Source: Symbiodinium natans
Lineage: Eukaryota > Sar > Dinophyceae > Suessiales > Symbiodiniaceae
Assembly (NCBI GenBank): GCA_905221605.1
Contig: CAJNDS010000779.1
Coordinates: forward strand, 985,001-1,049,000
Direction of reading: 5' to 3'
Length of the DNA stretch: 64,000 bases
Shown here: piece by piece, positions 43,301 to 52,945 of the stretch
Numbering within the stretch: position 1 is the stretch's first letter
Layout of the letters: each line of letters begins with the position of its first letter
The notes under the pieces: model-generated
What the model saw: the letters and a program-made list of their open reading frames with translations, nothing else
What the model was told of the DNA's origin: nothing
Database searches by the model: none
Made by a program: the position numbers and the translations under genes

Positions 43301-43364
43301 TCCCCCAAGGCTCCCAGCCAGCTTGCGGCGGTGGTCCTCATCGATGTATCTCGGGCCCATCTTC
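37372..43364 (-). CDS. Unidentified multi-exon gene
   Basis: Minus-strand exons: 43314-43364 (KMGPRYIDEDHRRKLAG), 42851-42922 (VLRKYPLCDIYDLAGGPGEG), 42658-42710 (VRVDEQQWANMSPLLCF, GT donor), 41838-41902 (RELGGLSYGVAGDLMAHGEH, donor GCA|GTTGAG), 41315-41359 (AMKAAMEVVAEAPLG), about 41043-41085 (NLVGIGSCIAILVG, GC donor), 40415-40482 (GAIGTRMRNTDHGRVVAFAA, donor AG|GTCGGG), 38554-38608 (PLFEESGAPGPPILAAPE, donor GAG|GTTCGA) and 37372-37466 (CASRHWQIMFYPNDRDVLGD, ending TMRFSNK and TGA). The last exon gives a convincing C-terminus. No family recognised. The in-frame TAG after 42851 could mean two genes. Confidence 0.45.
37615..37690. mobile_element. MITE-like element, family A, third copy
   Basis: Left end TTCCCAAAATAGGGGTACCC; right end complemented GGGTTTCTGAAAATAGGGAG. 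Same ends as the element at 61-158, over 75 km-scale unrelated sequence no; the interior is different and shorter. Confidence 0.5.
37811..37868. repeat. CCCTAAA array
   Basis: About eight CCCTAAA heptamers. Just left of it, 37702-37790 shares GGTTATAAGTCGG-x-TAACCAGAATT with 44650-44745, a further dispersed repeat. Confidence 0.85.
39520..39665. repeat. TTTAGGG/GTGTAGG array
   Basis: Heptamers TTTAGGG, TTCAGGG and TGTAGGG in runs. No coding block is certain in the surrounding 38.8-40.3 kb. Confidence 0.88.
40320..40656. repeat. Facing telomere-like arrays around an exon
   Basis: CCCTAAA at 40320-40400 and TTTAGGG at about 40505-40656 lie on opposite sides, and in opposite orientation, of the candidate exon at 40415-40482. 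Confidence 0.92.
42541..42832. repeat. Facing telomere-like arrays around an exon
   Basis: About 15 pure TTTAGGG heptamers (42541-42648), then the candidate exon 42658-42710, then about 11 CCCTAAA heptamers (42750-42832). The two arrays point at each other. Confidence 0.94.
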
Positions 43365-43499
43365 CTCCCGCAAGGCAGTGTTTAGGGTCTCGGGTTGAGG
43401 GGCGTAGGGTTTAGTGTTTAGGGTTTAGGGCTTCGGGGCTGCGGGCGCACTAAGGGTCAGCAGTTTCGGCACAATGGCACCTGAACACCGAAACAGTCG

Positions 43500-43990
43500 C
43501 ACCTGAAACATCACTTATGTCATCCCAATCCGCTCGAACGGTCCGAACGTCCTTTGACCCTGATCCCTAAATCCTTCTTGCGTCTCCTGGTGCTGTTCAT
43601 GGGGCTTTTTCTACATCCAAGAACCGCGAATGATTATTTGCGCGTCTATGAAGAACTCAATTGCAAATCAAAGAACTATTGGGTTTTTGTTCATTCAAGT
43701 CACTGTGTCGTGCGTGTACTCGTTTATGTCTACGAAAAAGGGCTCAATGTCGCATATTTTTTGGTGTGTGCAAGACCCCCCATAGCAACATAATGACTTT
43801 CATAAGGCCTTTTGGTGAACGAATAAACGCCCTCATCAAAGCCCCTTTTAATCCTAATAAATATCCATTTTCAAGGGGCTTTACTGTACGCTCTTTATCT
43901 TGTTCCTTATTCACAGCGAAAAGGCGAACGAACAATACAATATCTACTGGGAAAGCCCGATAGAATGCCTTCATAAAGGGCCCTTTGCTG
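43500..43990. other. AT-rich stretch without a gene
   Basis: Lower GC than its surroundings, with TTATTCGTT-like words recalling the AT-rich block at 15.1-15.7 kb. Two open frames (79 and 100 residues) overlap on the same strand; neither is convincing. Confidence 0.45.
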
Positions 43991-44148
43991 CAGTTTTCAA
44001 GTCTCGGAAACCGGGGCCAACCTTAAACCGAAGGGTTGGGTTTAGGGTTCGGAGTTCAAGGTTCCATGAATACCTCGAACCCTAAACTCGAAACCCTTCT
44101 GAATCCTCTGCAAACTAAACTCCCAAACCCAAAACCCCAAACCCTTTC

Positions 44149-47100
44149 TTAATCCTCTGAAGATTCTCGTTCCCGAGAGTAGGCACCGCGCTTGCGGTGG
44201 GCGTTGTAGGGCTGCTTGAAATACCGGAGCGCATCGTGGCGCTGATCCGGCGCCTCGGGGGTATGTGGGTTTCGGGTTAAAGGGTTTAGGAGGGTTTAGG
44301 GTTTAGGGAGGGTTTAGGGTTTAGGGGTTAAGGTTTAGGGTTTAGGGTTGTTTATTTCAGGCTTTGGGGGGGTTCTGGTCTCGTGGAGTTCAGGGAACCA
44401 GGACTTCGGGAGCGTTTAGGGTTTAGGGTTTAGGGTTTAGGGTGTTATGGTAGGGGGGGTACTTAGGGGTACTATCATCCCTCTTAAGGACTGGTAGTAC
44501 AAAGGGGGAGCATCCCAATCAGAACCCAAGAGCCCTTGTTTTGCAAGCTCCTGCAACCCTAAGAACCTCATGAAGGGGCATGAGAAGTCGAGCCTACCAA
44601 GAAAAAGTTTTCGGGCGGTCCTTATAAACACTGCTGGGAGGTTCATGGATACTTATAAGCAGGGTTATAAGTAGGGTGGGTTATAAGTCGGCTAACCAGA
44701 ATTCTAACTGGCCGATAATCTTCTTTAGGGCACCTTACAACCCCACCCCTACACCCTAAACCCTGAACCCTGAACCCTAAACCCTAAACCCTAAACCCTA
44801 AACCCTAAACCCTAAACCCTAAACCTCCAAGCAGGGCGGAACCCATGGTGTCCCGGGCACCGCCCGCACCAGCACGTCAATGAGCCGATCCAGTTCCGTC
44901 TCCTTCCGAAGCTTCAGGACCTCGCCGCCGGTCTGATTTTGGGTAAGGGGTATAGGGTATAGGGTTTAGGGTTTAGGGTTTGGGGTTTAGGGTTTAGGGT
45001 TTAAGGTTTAGGGTTGATGGGCTTTAGGATTTGGCTCAGGCTTTAGGGTTTGGGGTGGAAGCCCTAAATGCCTGAACCCGGAACCCGAGGCCCAAGAGGG
45101 CAAGACGGCATCGGCGGCTTCGAGCTCGGAAAGCCCTGTCGTACTAAGGAAGCTTCCCCAAGTCGTATTAGGCCGCCATGCAAAAGCTTGAGGACTTCAT
45201 CTTCAAGGGGCAGTGAGCCCGGCGTTCAGAGCACACGCGAGAGGATTTCAGCATGAGCGAGAAGCAAGGGCTGTAAAGGGGCCTGTTCGAGTTTAAGACC
45301 CGGAGCTCTGAGCCCTTTGTGCTGTCGTACCGCCACCACCCTGTAGGCTTGCCGTCTTCAACTCTCAACACCTCGATGCTTCTTAGGGCTCTTCCCACGA
45401 CTCCAGCCTCTCAACCCTAGCCAGAACAATCATGAAACACCATATGAAACCACCAAATGAAACCACCAAATGAAACCACCAACCGCCGTAAGAAACACCG
45501 TATGAAACACACCATATGAACCACCGAAATTACACCGCCCTTACCAACCGGGGCCAAGCACCCGATCCAGCGCGCCGCCGGGCCTCGCAACGGGGGGGGA
45601 TGTTTGAGGTTTGGGTTTAGGGCTTGTTCAAGAAGACCCTGCCCAGAGTTTAAATTTGAGGGGCTTCCAAGGCATTGAGGGCCGAGGATTCGCAAAGAGG
45701 TCCTTCGAGTGCTGAGGTCCTAACGCATTTGGACTTCTAGATACCTGGCTAGGCTTTGGGTTCAGGGTCTTTATGGTTTCGGGTGTTTAGGGTTTAGGGT
45801 GCTTAGGGTTTAGGGTGTTTAGGGTTTGGGGTTTAGGGCTTCGGTTGCTGGAGCTGGTTCACACCACCCACATTGATGAAGGCCGAACCCCATACATCGA
45901 CTCGAGTGAGGGATGATAAGGCCATGCTCGAACGGAGCTTGGCAAGAGTAGAAGCAGAGGTCCAGCTAGAGGACGAAACAGAAAAAGGGAGAGAAAGAGA
46001 ATTCCAAAGATATGAGAAAAGAGAAAGAGAGAAAGCCCGCAAAGAAAAAATAAAGAACGAGATAAAGCAAATGAACAAACAGAAGAAAAAAAACAGAGAG
46101 CAGGGCAAGTGAGGGACAAGGAGCTCAGGCCAGTCACAACTCTCAGCCAAACAAAAATCAAAGACACTGTAAACTTCGCAGGCCCATAAACTGCTCATCA
46201 ACAACAACTTCAGCCCACTTCCCCAAGATCCAACATTAAGCCGGCTTCACGAACACATGCTGCGCACTGTGCTCCAAATAACCATGACCCCCTGCACCCT
46301 GAATCCGCTAAACCCTAACCCCTAAACTCCTAAACCCCTAAACATCTCCCAAACCCCTAAACCCCCCAACCCCCCAAACCCTGAAACCCCTCAACTCACC
46401 GAAAGGGCCCCCAAACGCCACCCTAAACCCTAAACCCTAAACCCCCAACAAACTGCTGAGGATGCATCCTCAAGCATCCCTGGGACCGCGATCGTGCGAC
46501 ACGCCAATCCCTGGGCTTTTGGGGGTGGGGGGGGGGGCGTCTGTCGGACTTTCGTTTAGGGTTTAGGGTTTAGGGTTTAGGGTTTAGGGTTTAGGGTTTG
46601 GAGTTTGGGGTTTAGGGTTTGGGGTTTGGGGTTTGGGGTTGAGGGTCTAGGGGTTTAAGGGTTTAGGGTTTAGGGTACTGCGGTAACCGAAGCTCCGGGC
46701 TTTGGGGTTGTTTGGGGGTTTGGGGGGCTTCGGGTGTAAGCTTCAGGGTCTCTGGGCCCAAGATGCAAGTTTCCGGGGCAGTCGCCAGGCTGTCGGGGGA
46801 TTCTCAGAAGGTTGAGGGGATTTGGGATTGAAGGATCCCCGCCCAGGTATAATAAAAACCATGGACTTCTGGGATTCAACCTGTTAAGTACCCCCGATTA
46901 TAATCCCTGTCAAGGACTGCTAGTCGAAGGGGGTCCCCCAAACCCTAAACCCTAAACCCTAAACCAGCTCCCGAGCCCCAAGCAGCGTCTTGGTCCCCGA
47001 GAACGCGATCAACTCCGGGGCGGTGTCCGCATTGCCTCCGGGCCTGAGATCGGGAGCTTCGGGACTCTTGGCTTCGGGCTCCCCTACTGGCGAAACCCTA

Positions 47101-47590
47101 CTAGGGTTTAGGGTTTAGGGTTTAGGGTTTAGGGTTTAGGGTTTAGGGTTTAGGGTTTAGGGTTTAGGGTTTAGGGTTTAGGGTTTAGGGTTTGCCTAAC
47201 AACCCCCTAGAACCCCTAAACTGATCCTACACCCTCCCCAAACCACCGGAAAGGTCCAGCTCAACCTTCAAACGCCAAGCCCCAAGCCCCAAGCCCCAAG
47301 CAACAAGCCCTAAGGTCGAAGCAATAAACCCCCTAGAGACTCCAATATCCTTAATCGAGAAGTATTCCTTGAAATATTCCTTGAAGTATAAGAGGGTTCC
47401 CTTATATGGCTGTTGGAATGTTCCTGAATTAAGGGTCTTTGGGCCATCCCGCGAAAAACCGCAGACTAAACCCCAAACCCCAAACCCTAAACCCCAAACC
47501 CCAAACCCTAAACCCTAAACCCCAAGCCATAACCTTCGCTTGGGCTTGCGGCAGGTGGAAGCCCTCCTCCTTCGCCGGCTTGGAGTCGAC
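44149..47590 (-). CDS. Unidentified multi-exon gene
   Basis: Minus-strand exons: 47534-47590 (VDSKPAKEEGFHLPQAQAK, donor AAG|GTTATG), 46977-47043 (PGGNADTAPELIAFSGTKTL, GC donor), 46454-46510 (GLACRTIAVPGMLEDASSA), 45545-45583 (PAARWIGCLAPV, donor GTAAGG), 45283-45371 (VLRVEDGKPTGWWRYDSTKG then SELRVLNSN, GC donor), about 45100-45200 (EVLKLLHGGLIRLGEASLVR), about 44850-44932 (TGGEVLKLRKETELDRLIDV then LVRAV) and 44149-44253 (APDQRHDALRYFKQPYNAHR, KRGAYSRERESSED, stop TAA). The last exon looks like a basic, charged C-terminus. No family recognised; joining the blocks into one gene is inference. Confidence 0.48.
44280..45020. repeat. Several short telomere-like arrays
   Basis: TTTAGGG at 44280-44350 and 44410-44445, CCCTAAA at 44755-44825 and TTTAGGG at 44941-45020, each in a gap between candidate exons. 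A family C end lies at about 44452-44515. Confidence 0.88.
45425..45530. repeat. AAATGAAACCACC tandem repeat
   Basis: Imperfect 13-bp units (ATGAAACCACCAA), not related to TTTAGGG. It lies between two candidate exons. Confidence 0.75.
45873..46112 (+). CDS. Doubtful ORF, charged coiled-coil composition
   Basis: 79 codons from an ATG. The first half (TRVRDDKAMLERSLARVEAE) looks protein-like; the second half is almost only Lys, Glu and Arg from a purine-rich tract. It is on the opposite strand to the surrounding exons and may be an artefact of that tract. Confidence 0.2.
   Translation: MMKAEPHTSTRVRDDKAMLERSLARVEAEVQLEDETEKGREREFQRYEKREREKARKEKIKNEIKQMNKQKKKNREQGK
46555..46680. repeat. TTTAGGG/TTTGGGG array
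   Basis: About 17 heptamers with a block of TTTGGGG variants, in the gap between the exons at 46977-47043 and 46454-46510. Confidence 0.9.
47101..47192. repeat. (TTTAGGG)n array
   Basis: About 13 near-pure heptamers beginning about 60 bp from the exon at 46977-47043. Confidence 0.94.
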
Positions 47591-47614
47591 CTGGAAGCGT
47601 GAGATGTCGCAGAG

Positions 47615-47960
47615 AATTAGGGTTTAACTAGGGTTTAATTAGGGTTTCATTGAGCTTTTATTAGGGTTTTTATTACGGTTTCACTTGGGTTTCATTAGGG
47701 TTTAATTATGGTTTAACTAGGGTTTAGTTAGGGTTTCATTAGGGTTTAATTAGGGTTTAACTAGGGTTTAATTAGGGTTTCATTAGGGTTTAATTAGGGT
47801 TTCATTAGGGTTTCATTAGGGTTTAATTAGGGTTTAATTAGGGTTTAATTAGGGTTTCATTAAATTAGGGTTTAATTAGGGTTTAACTAGGGTTTAATTA
47901 GGGTTTCATTAGGGTTTAATTAGGGTACAGGGTTTAGGGTTCAGGGTGCAGGGTGTTAGG
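47615..47960. repeat. 11-bp telomere-like variant array (GGGTTTAATTA)
   Basis: Tandem units GGGTTTAATTA, GGGTTTCATTA and GGGTTTAACTA over about 310 bp, ending in a few normal heptamers. Each unit is a TTTAGGG unit with a four-base insertion. The array starts about 25 bp from the acceptor of the exon at 47534-47590. Confidence 0.93.
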
Positions 47961-48265
47961 GTTTAGGGTTTAGGGTTTACTTGGAGGTTCATGCTACGTA
48001 TTAACCCAAATAAAGCTGTACGTATAACCCACTTATAAGCCCCTCAAGTGCCATAATATGGCTACAAGTACAGTCATAAGTACAGTTATGACTGGAAAAT
48101 GAGTACCATGAACCTCCAAGTAGGGTTTTTAGGGTTTCCAGTTTGGAGTCCTGTCTTTTATGTCTCTTAGGAGGCCATGCTGAGCTCCCTTGACCCTGAA
48201 CCCGGAATCCTGAACACATCCCCTTCACATTTCAGCAAATGACATGGCGACTGAACCCATAACCT

Positions 48266-48379
48266 TCAGGTCTTCCCGACCCTCCTGGTGTCCCGGACAG
48301 CAGGCAGGCCGGTGACGGACTTCTTGACCAAGGGCCGCAGCCGGGCGCAAGGCAGGCCCAGGCAATCACCAGCCCACAC
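48266..48379 (-). CDS. C-terminal exon of an unidentified gene
   Basis: 114 bp after acceptor CACCAG: VWAGDCLGLPCARLRPLVKK, SVTGLPAVRDTRRVGKT, stop TGA at 48266-48268. Basic C-terminus. Upstream exons probably lie at 48.4-48.7 kb, where the minus strand is also open, but boundaries are unclear. Confidence 0.42.
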   Translation of the reverse strand: MWAGDCLGLPCARLRPLVKKSVTGLPAVRDTRRVGKT

Positions 48380-49694
48380 CTGGTGGTTTTTGGGATGGTT
48401 TGGGGTGAAGGGGTTAAAGGGGGTTCAGGCGTTTTCTGGTTTGAGGGTTTGAAGGTTGAGTGTCTTGAGCACCAGAGTTGGGCCGGCCATTGAAAGACTG
48501 CATGTTGGCCGCGTGACAACCTTCCCAGAGCCAACCTTGCACCCTTGCACCCCCGTCCTGCGGCAGGCCCGCGCGGCTATCTATCATCGTCCCCACACGA
48601 CAGCAGATCCAGCTGAGAGCCGCGAAGTTGCAAGGAAGTACTTGAAGCCGAAAAACCTGAAAGTACAGAACCCTGTACCGCTCACATCCCCTCACCCCTC
48701 CTTGAGAAGAGCAGCTGGAAGCTGCACAGCTCCGGGTTTAGGTGACGGCTTCTCAAGGGGCTGAAAAGTTTAGGAGTAGGAGAATACCCCGAGCACCTAT
48801 GCCAGGTCCCATTTAAGGTGCTTTTGCACAGGGTCACATGCCAAGCGATGCAGATGATGCAGCAGCAGCAGCTGCAGCATCTGTCTGGCAGAGATGAAAC
48901 GGGATAAACCTTCCAGACCGTGAACCGTGAACCCCCAGCTGAACGTCTCAGGTTACCATGGGCAGGCCGCATTGAAGAGTGCCAGCAAAGTTTGTTGTTC
49001 TCATGATGAAAAGGGGTTCATGTTTGTACAGTTGTGGTGGGACGGGAATGGGATAATAACGTCCACGTGTGTGAAGCAAGCAGCATGTTGCCTTTGCTTC
49101 TACTTCTCTTTTGGGCAAGGGACACCCAGCAGGCAAAATACAAGTGCAACGGCGCCAGCGCACATATATGTGTCGATATGTCAATGTGTAAACTGCAAGC
49201 GCAAGTGTAAGTGAGTGCATACTCCTGTGTAATCAATATACGTCGAACTTGAGTCTATGCTAGTCTGTTCTCTACACCTACACATCCCTGCGCTATTACC
49301 GTGGGCAACAAGGCTGTAGACAAGGCCCCGCTTCTGCAACCATTCGGTTTTTCTGGCCTGCAGCAGATAAGGCTTGCACAAGAAACGCGGCACCAGCACT
49401 TGCATGCTGTGCGCTCCGTGCATAGCCCGTCTTTCGTTCCCTTGCTGCCTGTTCAAAGACGGAGAACCAGCTCAACCGGAGGTCAGTGGAGTCGTCTTCG
49501 GTCCGCTCACCTTCCCTATGAGAAGCTCCAGTATGCACTGATGGCCCCACCGGCGAACAGCGGCGCCGGCGTCAAATCGAGGCGAGCGCGGATACGTAGC
49601 AATCCCGACACTTTGTCCCAGCGTTTCCGGCGCCGGTAAGCGGCTGGAGAACCGGGATATAACATCTCAGATATGAGATGTCAGATCTAACATC

Positions 49695-51552
49695 TCATAT
49701 CAACTCCGGTGCGAGGTCTTGCCGATGTGACGAGAGGAACTTTAGGGCTGAGAGGCTCGGCAAGCTTGGGATGCACTTTAGAACCTTCGGCTCCTCGGCA
49801 CTCTCTTCATGGTCCTTAAAGCCACGGATGCTGTGGATCCAGGAGGTCCTCAGGAGTAAGCCCGGCAGCGGAAGCTGCGGTCGTAGGTAGAAGCCAAAGA
49901 TCTGCACACTCCAGGAGGGTGTGGCTCAACCACTTTTGTTGCGGCTCATCTTCTGGATGTTAGAACGCCCGCTCAAAAGGAATGTGCTCATGCCCACCCC
50001 AGACGAAGAATAGAGGTCCGGCGCGATTCCGTTTGCAGCTAAAACGGCAGCAGTGGTCGCCAAGGCGCGGGAGGACAAGAGTTCAACCTTGATAACTAGA
50101 GTAGGGTTTTGGGAGGTTATCATAGTATAATTACAAAGGGACCAAAAGGGGATACTGTTAGTAATTATTCATGGTAAGCTGCCGCCATTGAGCAACATAC
50201 ACAGCCCATCTGGATCAAGACAAGAACATCTCTTCTAGTCATACAGGCGCATCGGCAATGGCTTACACGATAGTCTCCATTGCCGCCATCCGGCCCGCCC
50301 CCTGGAGGACCGCAGGCCGCAATGAGCAGGGTTTCCTGGACGCCCTGAGCTGCGGATTCAGCCGTAGGTGTCTGGGTAGCCATAAAGCAGGTACTCTCTT
50401 TGCCCACAAAAAGAAGAACCGGAAGAAAAACAATTGACAATAACTACAAATGCAACTTGTTGAGTTGGGTCATGATGTCCGTGCATGTGTCGCCTCAATA
50501 TGTAGGTTATTATACTAAGTACCCTAAACATCGGCATTTCTGCTTGCAGGGTCTGGATGAGCTGCAGAAGACCTGTGCTATGCCTGCTACGCTTCTGCTA
50601 GCCTGGCCAGCGCGGCACTCATGGCCCTTTCGAAGCCCTCCAGATCGAGCTTCGTATAGTCCGTGACGTAATCCGAGGCATCTTCGACATAAACGTGGTA
50701 GTATCTTAGCCAGGTCGATTCCCCGTCCATGTTCCAGTACGTGGCATACCGGATCAGGTTGGGGTTGCCTTCGTGGGAGCCTCGCACCTTGTAAGCATCT
50801 TGAAAACAAATGAACTCGACTGCTGCAGGGCGCCCTTTGCATGGCATCCACAGAACGTTGGACATGAGGGCCAAACGCAACGGCTTCTTGTGCCGTTGAA
50901 AATGACCAGCGACTCGGAACGCTCATACTGGGTCATTTAATTGCGGGTAATCTCCAAGGACTTTGTCTACGTGCTCCGCAACCAACGCCCATGCCCAGAG
51001 TCTTTGGGCTCGCGAGCAGCTTACACGACCTGATGGGCTCCTGCGGATGTACGCTGAACATGTGCTGCCGCATTTGAAGAGCTCCCAGCTCCGCAGAAGT
51101 TCCGGGTGGCTCATCGCAGCAACAGGCACCGGCACGTAAAGGGTCTTGCTCGCGGAATGAACTTGGCTCTGCAAACCATGAAAGGAACTCTCGCATTTTG
51201 GCAAAAGTCTTCAGGCCATCACCCCACGACGCATCCGGACTATCCTCCATGATAAGGGTGGCGTTGGGGTATCTGTCTGCCAGCCAGAAGGTAGTATACC
51301 AGCTTTCCAACCGGCACTGCGCAGAACTGCGTTGTCCTTGCAGCCTACCATGAGCTCAACACAAAGCGGTGCTTGGGATTGACACGGTGATTGGAGGCAA
51401 GAGCTGACAACCAACATGGTGTCGTGTAGCTTTAGATGTGGCGCCTGCTCAGGCGAAGACATCAGCAGGAAGCAAGACTTTTGCCAGCGAGCAGTGGAGC
51501 CTCCACGGGCTCTCGCAATATCATCGAGCGAGAACGAACAGCTGCGTCTCAC
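49695..51552 (-). CDS. Exon-like frames of an unidentified gene (no telomere-like introns)
   Basis: Consecutive minus-strand open frames with protein-like composition: 51211-51552 (FSLDDIARARGGSTARWQKS), about 50933-51310 (WYTTFWLADRYPNATLIMED, then GDGLKTFAKMREFLSWFAEP), 50587-50880 (NVLWMPCKGRPAAVEF, then ATYWNMDGESTWLRYYHVYV, ending LARLAEA and a stop), 50165-50440, 49926-50123 and 49695-49907. The 50587-50880 frame loosely recalls the C-terminal part of GT61-type glycosyltransferases (small hydrophobic motif, then VEF, then YWN), but this is weak. Frames overlap or shift, so it may be a multi-exon gene or a decayed one. Confidence 0.38.
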
Positions 51553-51879
51553 CTTTGAGCCTTCTTGGACGCTAAGAGATTCTCAGGAAAGTGCCACCGC
51601 TTTCACTGCCTCTTGAAGTCGAAGCTCAGGGCTTAGCTGCTTAGAGTTCCTGAGACCCGGCGGGCCCGGCTTGCAAAGTGCGCAGCCGAATGGCATGGGT
51701 CGTTCGTTGCATGGCTTGGGATTTCAGGGTTAAGGACCGAGGAGTTTTGCAGGGTGGGCCTCTGAGGGCAACGTGATTCAGGGCATGTGACATACGTCAT
51801 ATAGGGGTGCAGGCAGCTCAATCAGAATTGACGGCCAGCTCGCTTCTTCAGCTTTATGCATCTCCTACAACTCACCTGC

Positions 51880-52945
51880 TCGCCATGTAAAAACAAGGCA
51901 GCTCCATCAGGAGGCACAGTAGTCCGCATGCGTTGCGCAGGTCGCGGGAGGCCGGGCAGCATAGTTCTGGATGAAGCGCTGGCTGCGGAAACGTCAGGCC
52001 AATGGTGGCATGTGACCAAGGTGGGACAACCGCACCAGCACCATGCAAGGCATCCCGAAGCAAAACCCGAGGCTCCAAGGAGTTTCAAAGGCTTCTTGGT
52101 GCTTCTTCTTATCGTACTGTTGTTGCCTACTGGGAGTTTAGGACCAGACTTGGACTTCAGGTGGCTTGGCTCAGTCCGACGTCTGGACTTGCCAAGTAAG
52201 TTTCGGTTCCGGGGCTAGCTTCCGCCCCATTGAGGAAGGCAAGCGAGTTTAGGTTCTGTGACCGTGGTCAACCAAGAATAACCATGACCATAGCAAACTG
52301 CTTTGGGTCTACGGGTGCTTGGGGGGAAATGGCCTGGGATGTTCTGCGCGACTTGCTGGCCGACCTGGGCTTTGCCACATTCAGTTGTTTTTTCCCACTC
52401 TTCTAAGAACTGCCCATGCGAGTGCCACGCACTATCCTGGCCAGTTAAACGAAGGGAAAGGCGTGCGAGTCGCCGGCGCCTCTGCCGTTTGCGACATGTG
52501 CCCCCGATGAATCGCACCGGGCACACAGTCAGCGCCGGCCCCACGTCCCACATTGGCTCTTTTTGCTCTTTTTGGTTTCCGCTTGCCACGCAGCTTAGGC
52601 ACTCATGGGCCCGCCATGGGCAAACAGGGCCAGCTCTATCAGGAGGCGCATGCGGCCTCAGCAACTGAGTAAGCTGCAGGCGTTGCGCAGATCGTGGGAG
52701 GCCGGGCAGCATAGGGGACGTATGTTCAGAAAGCGGTGCATCAGCTACAGATGAAGTGCTGGCGGCGAAAACTTCAGGCCTCTGGCGGCATGTGACCGGA
52801 CAACCGCACCAGCACCGTGCAAGGCATCCGGAAGCAAAACCCAAGGCTCCAAGGAGTTTCAAAGGCTTCTTGGCGCTTCTTCTTATCTTACTGTTGCTGC
52901 CTACTGGGAGTTTAGGACTAGACTTGGACTCCAGGGGCTTGGCCG
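51880..52945. repeat. Tandem direct duplication of about 300 bp
   Basis: Copy 1 (about 51885-52165) and copy 2 (about 52614-52940) are strongly similar, e.g. GCATCAGCTAC-like blocks in copy 2 only, but AGGAGTTTCAAAGGCTTCTT in both. On the plus strand both encode SFKGFL-x-LLLI-x-LLLPTGSL, a hydrophobic helix in an open frame (120 and 103 codons). Minus frames are open too. Most differences change the plus-strand residue, so coding is unproven. Confidence 0.6.

Noticed and set aside
52215-52862. The 215-residue minus frame
   Set aside because: It has no ATG start, overlaps a tandem duplication open on both strands, and shows no domain.
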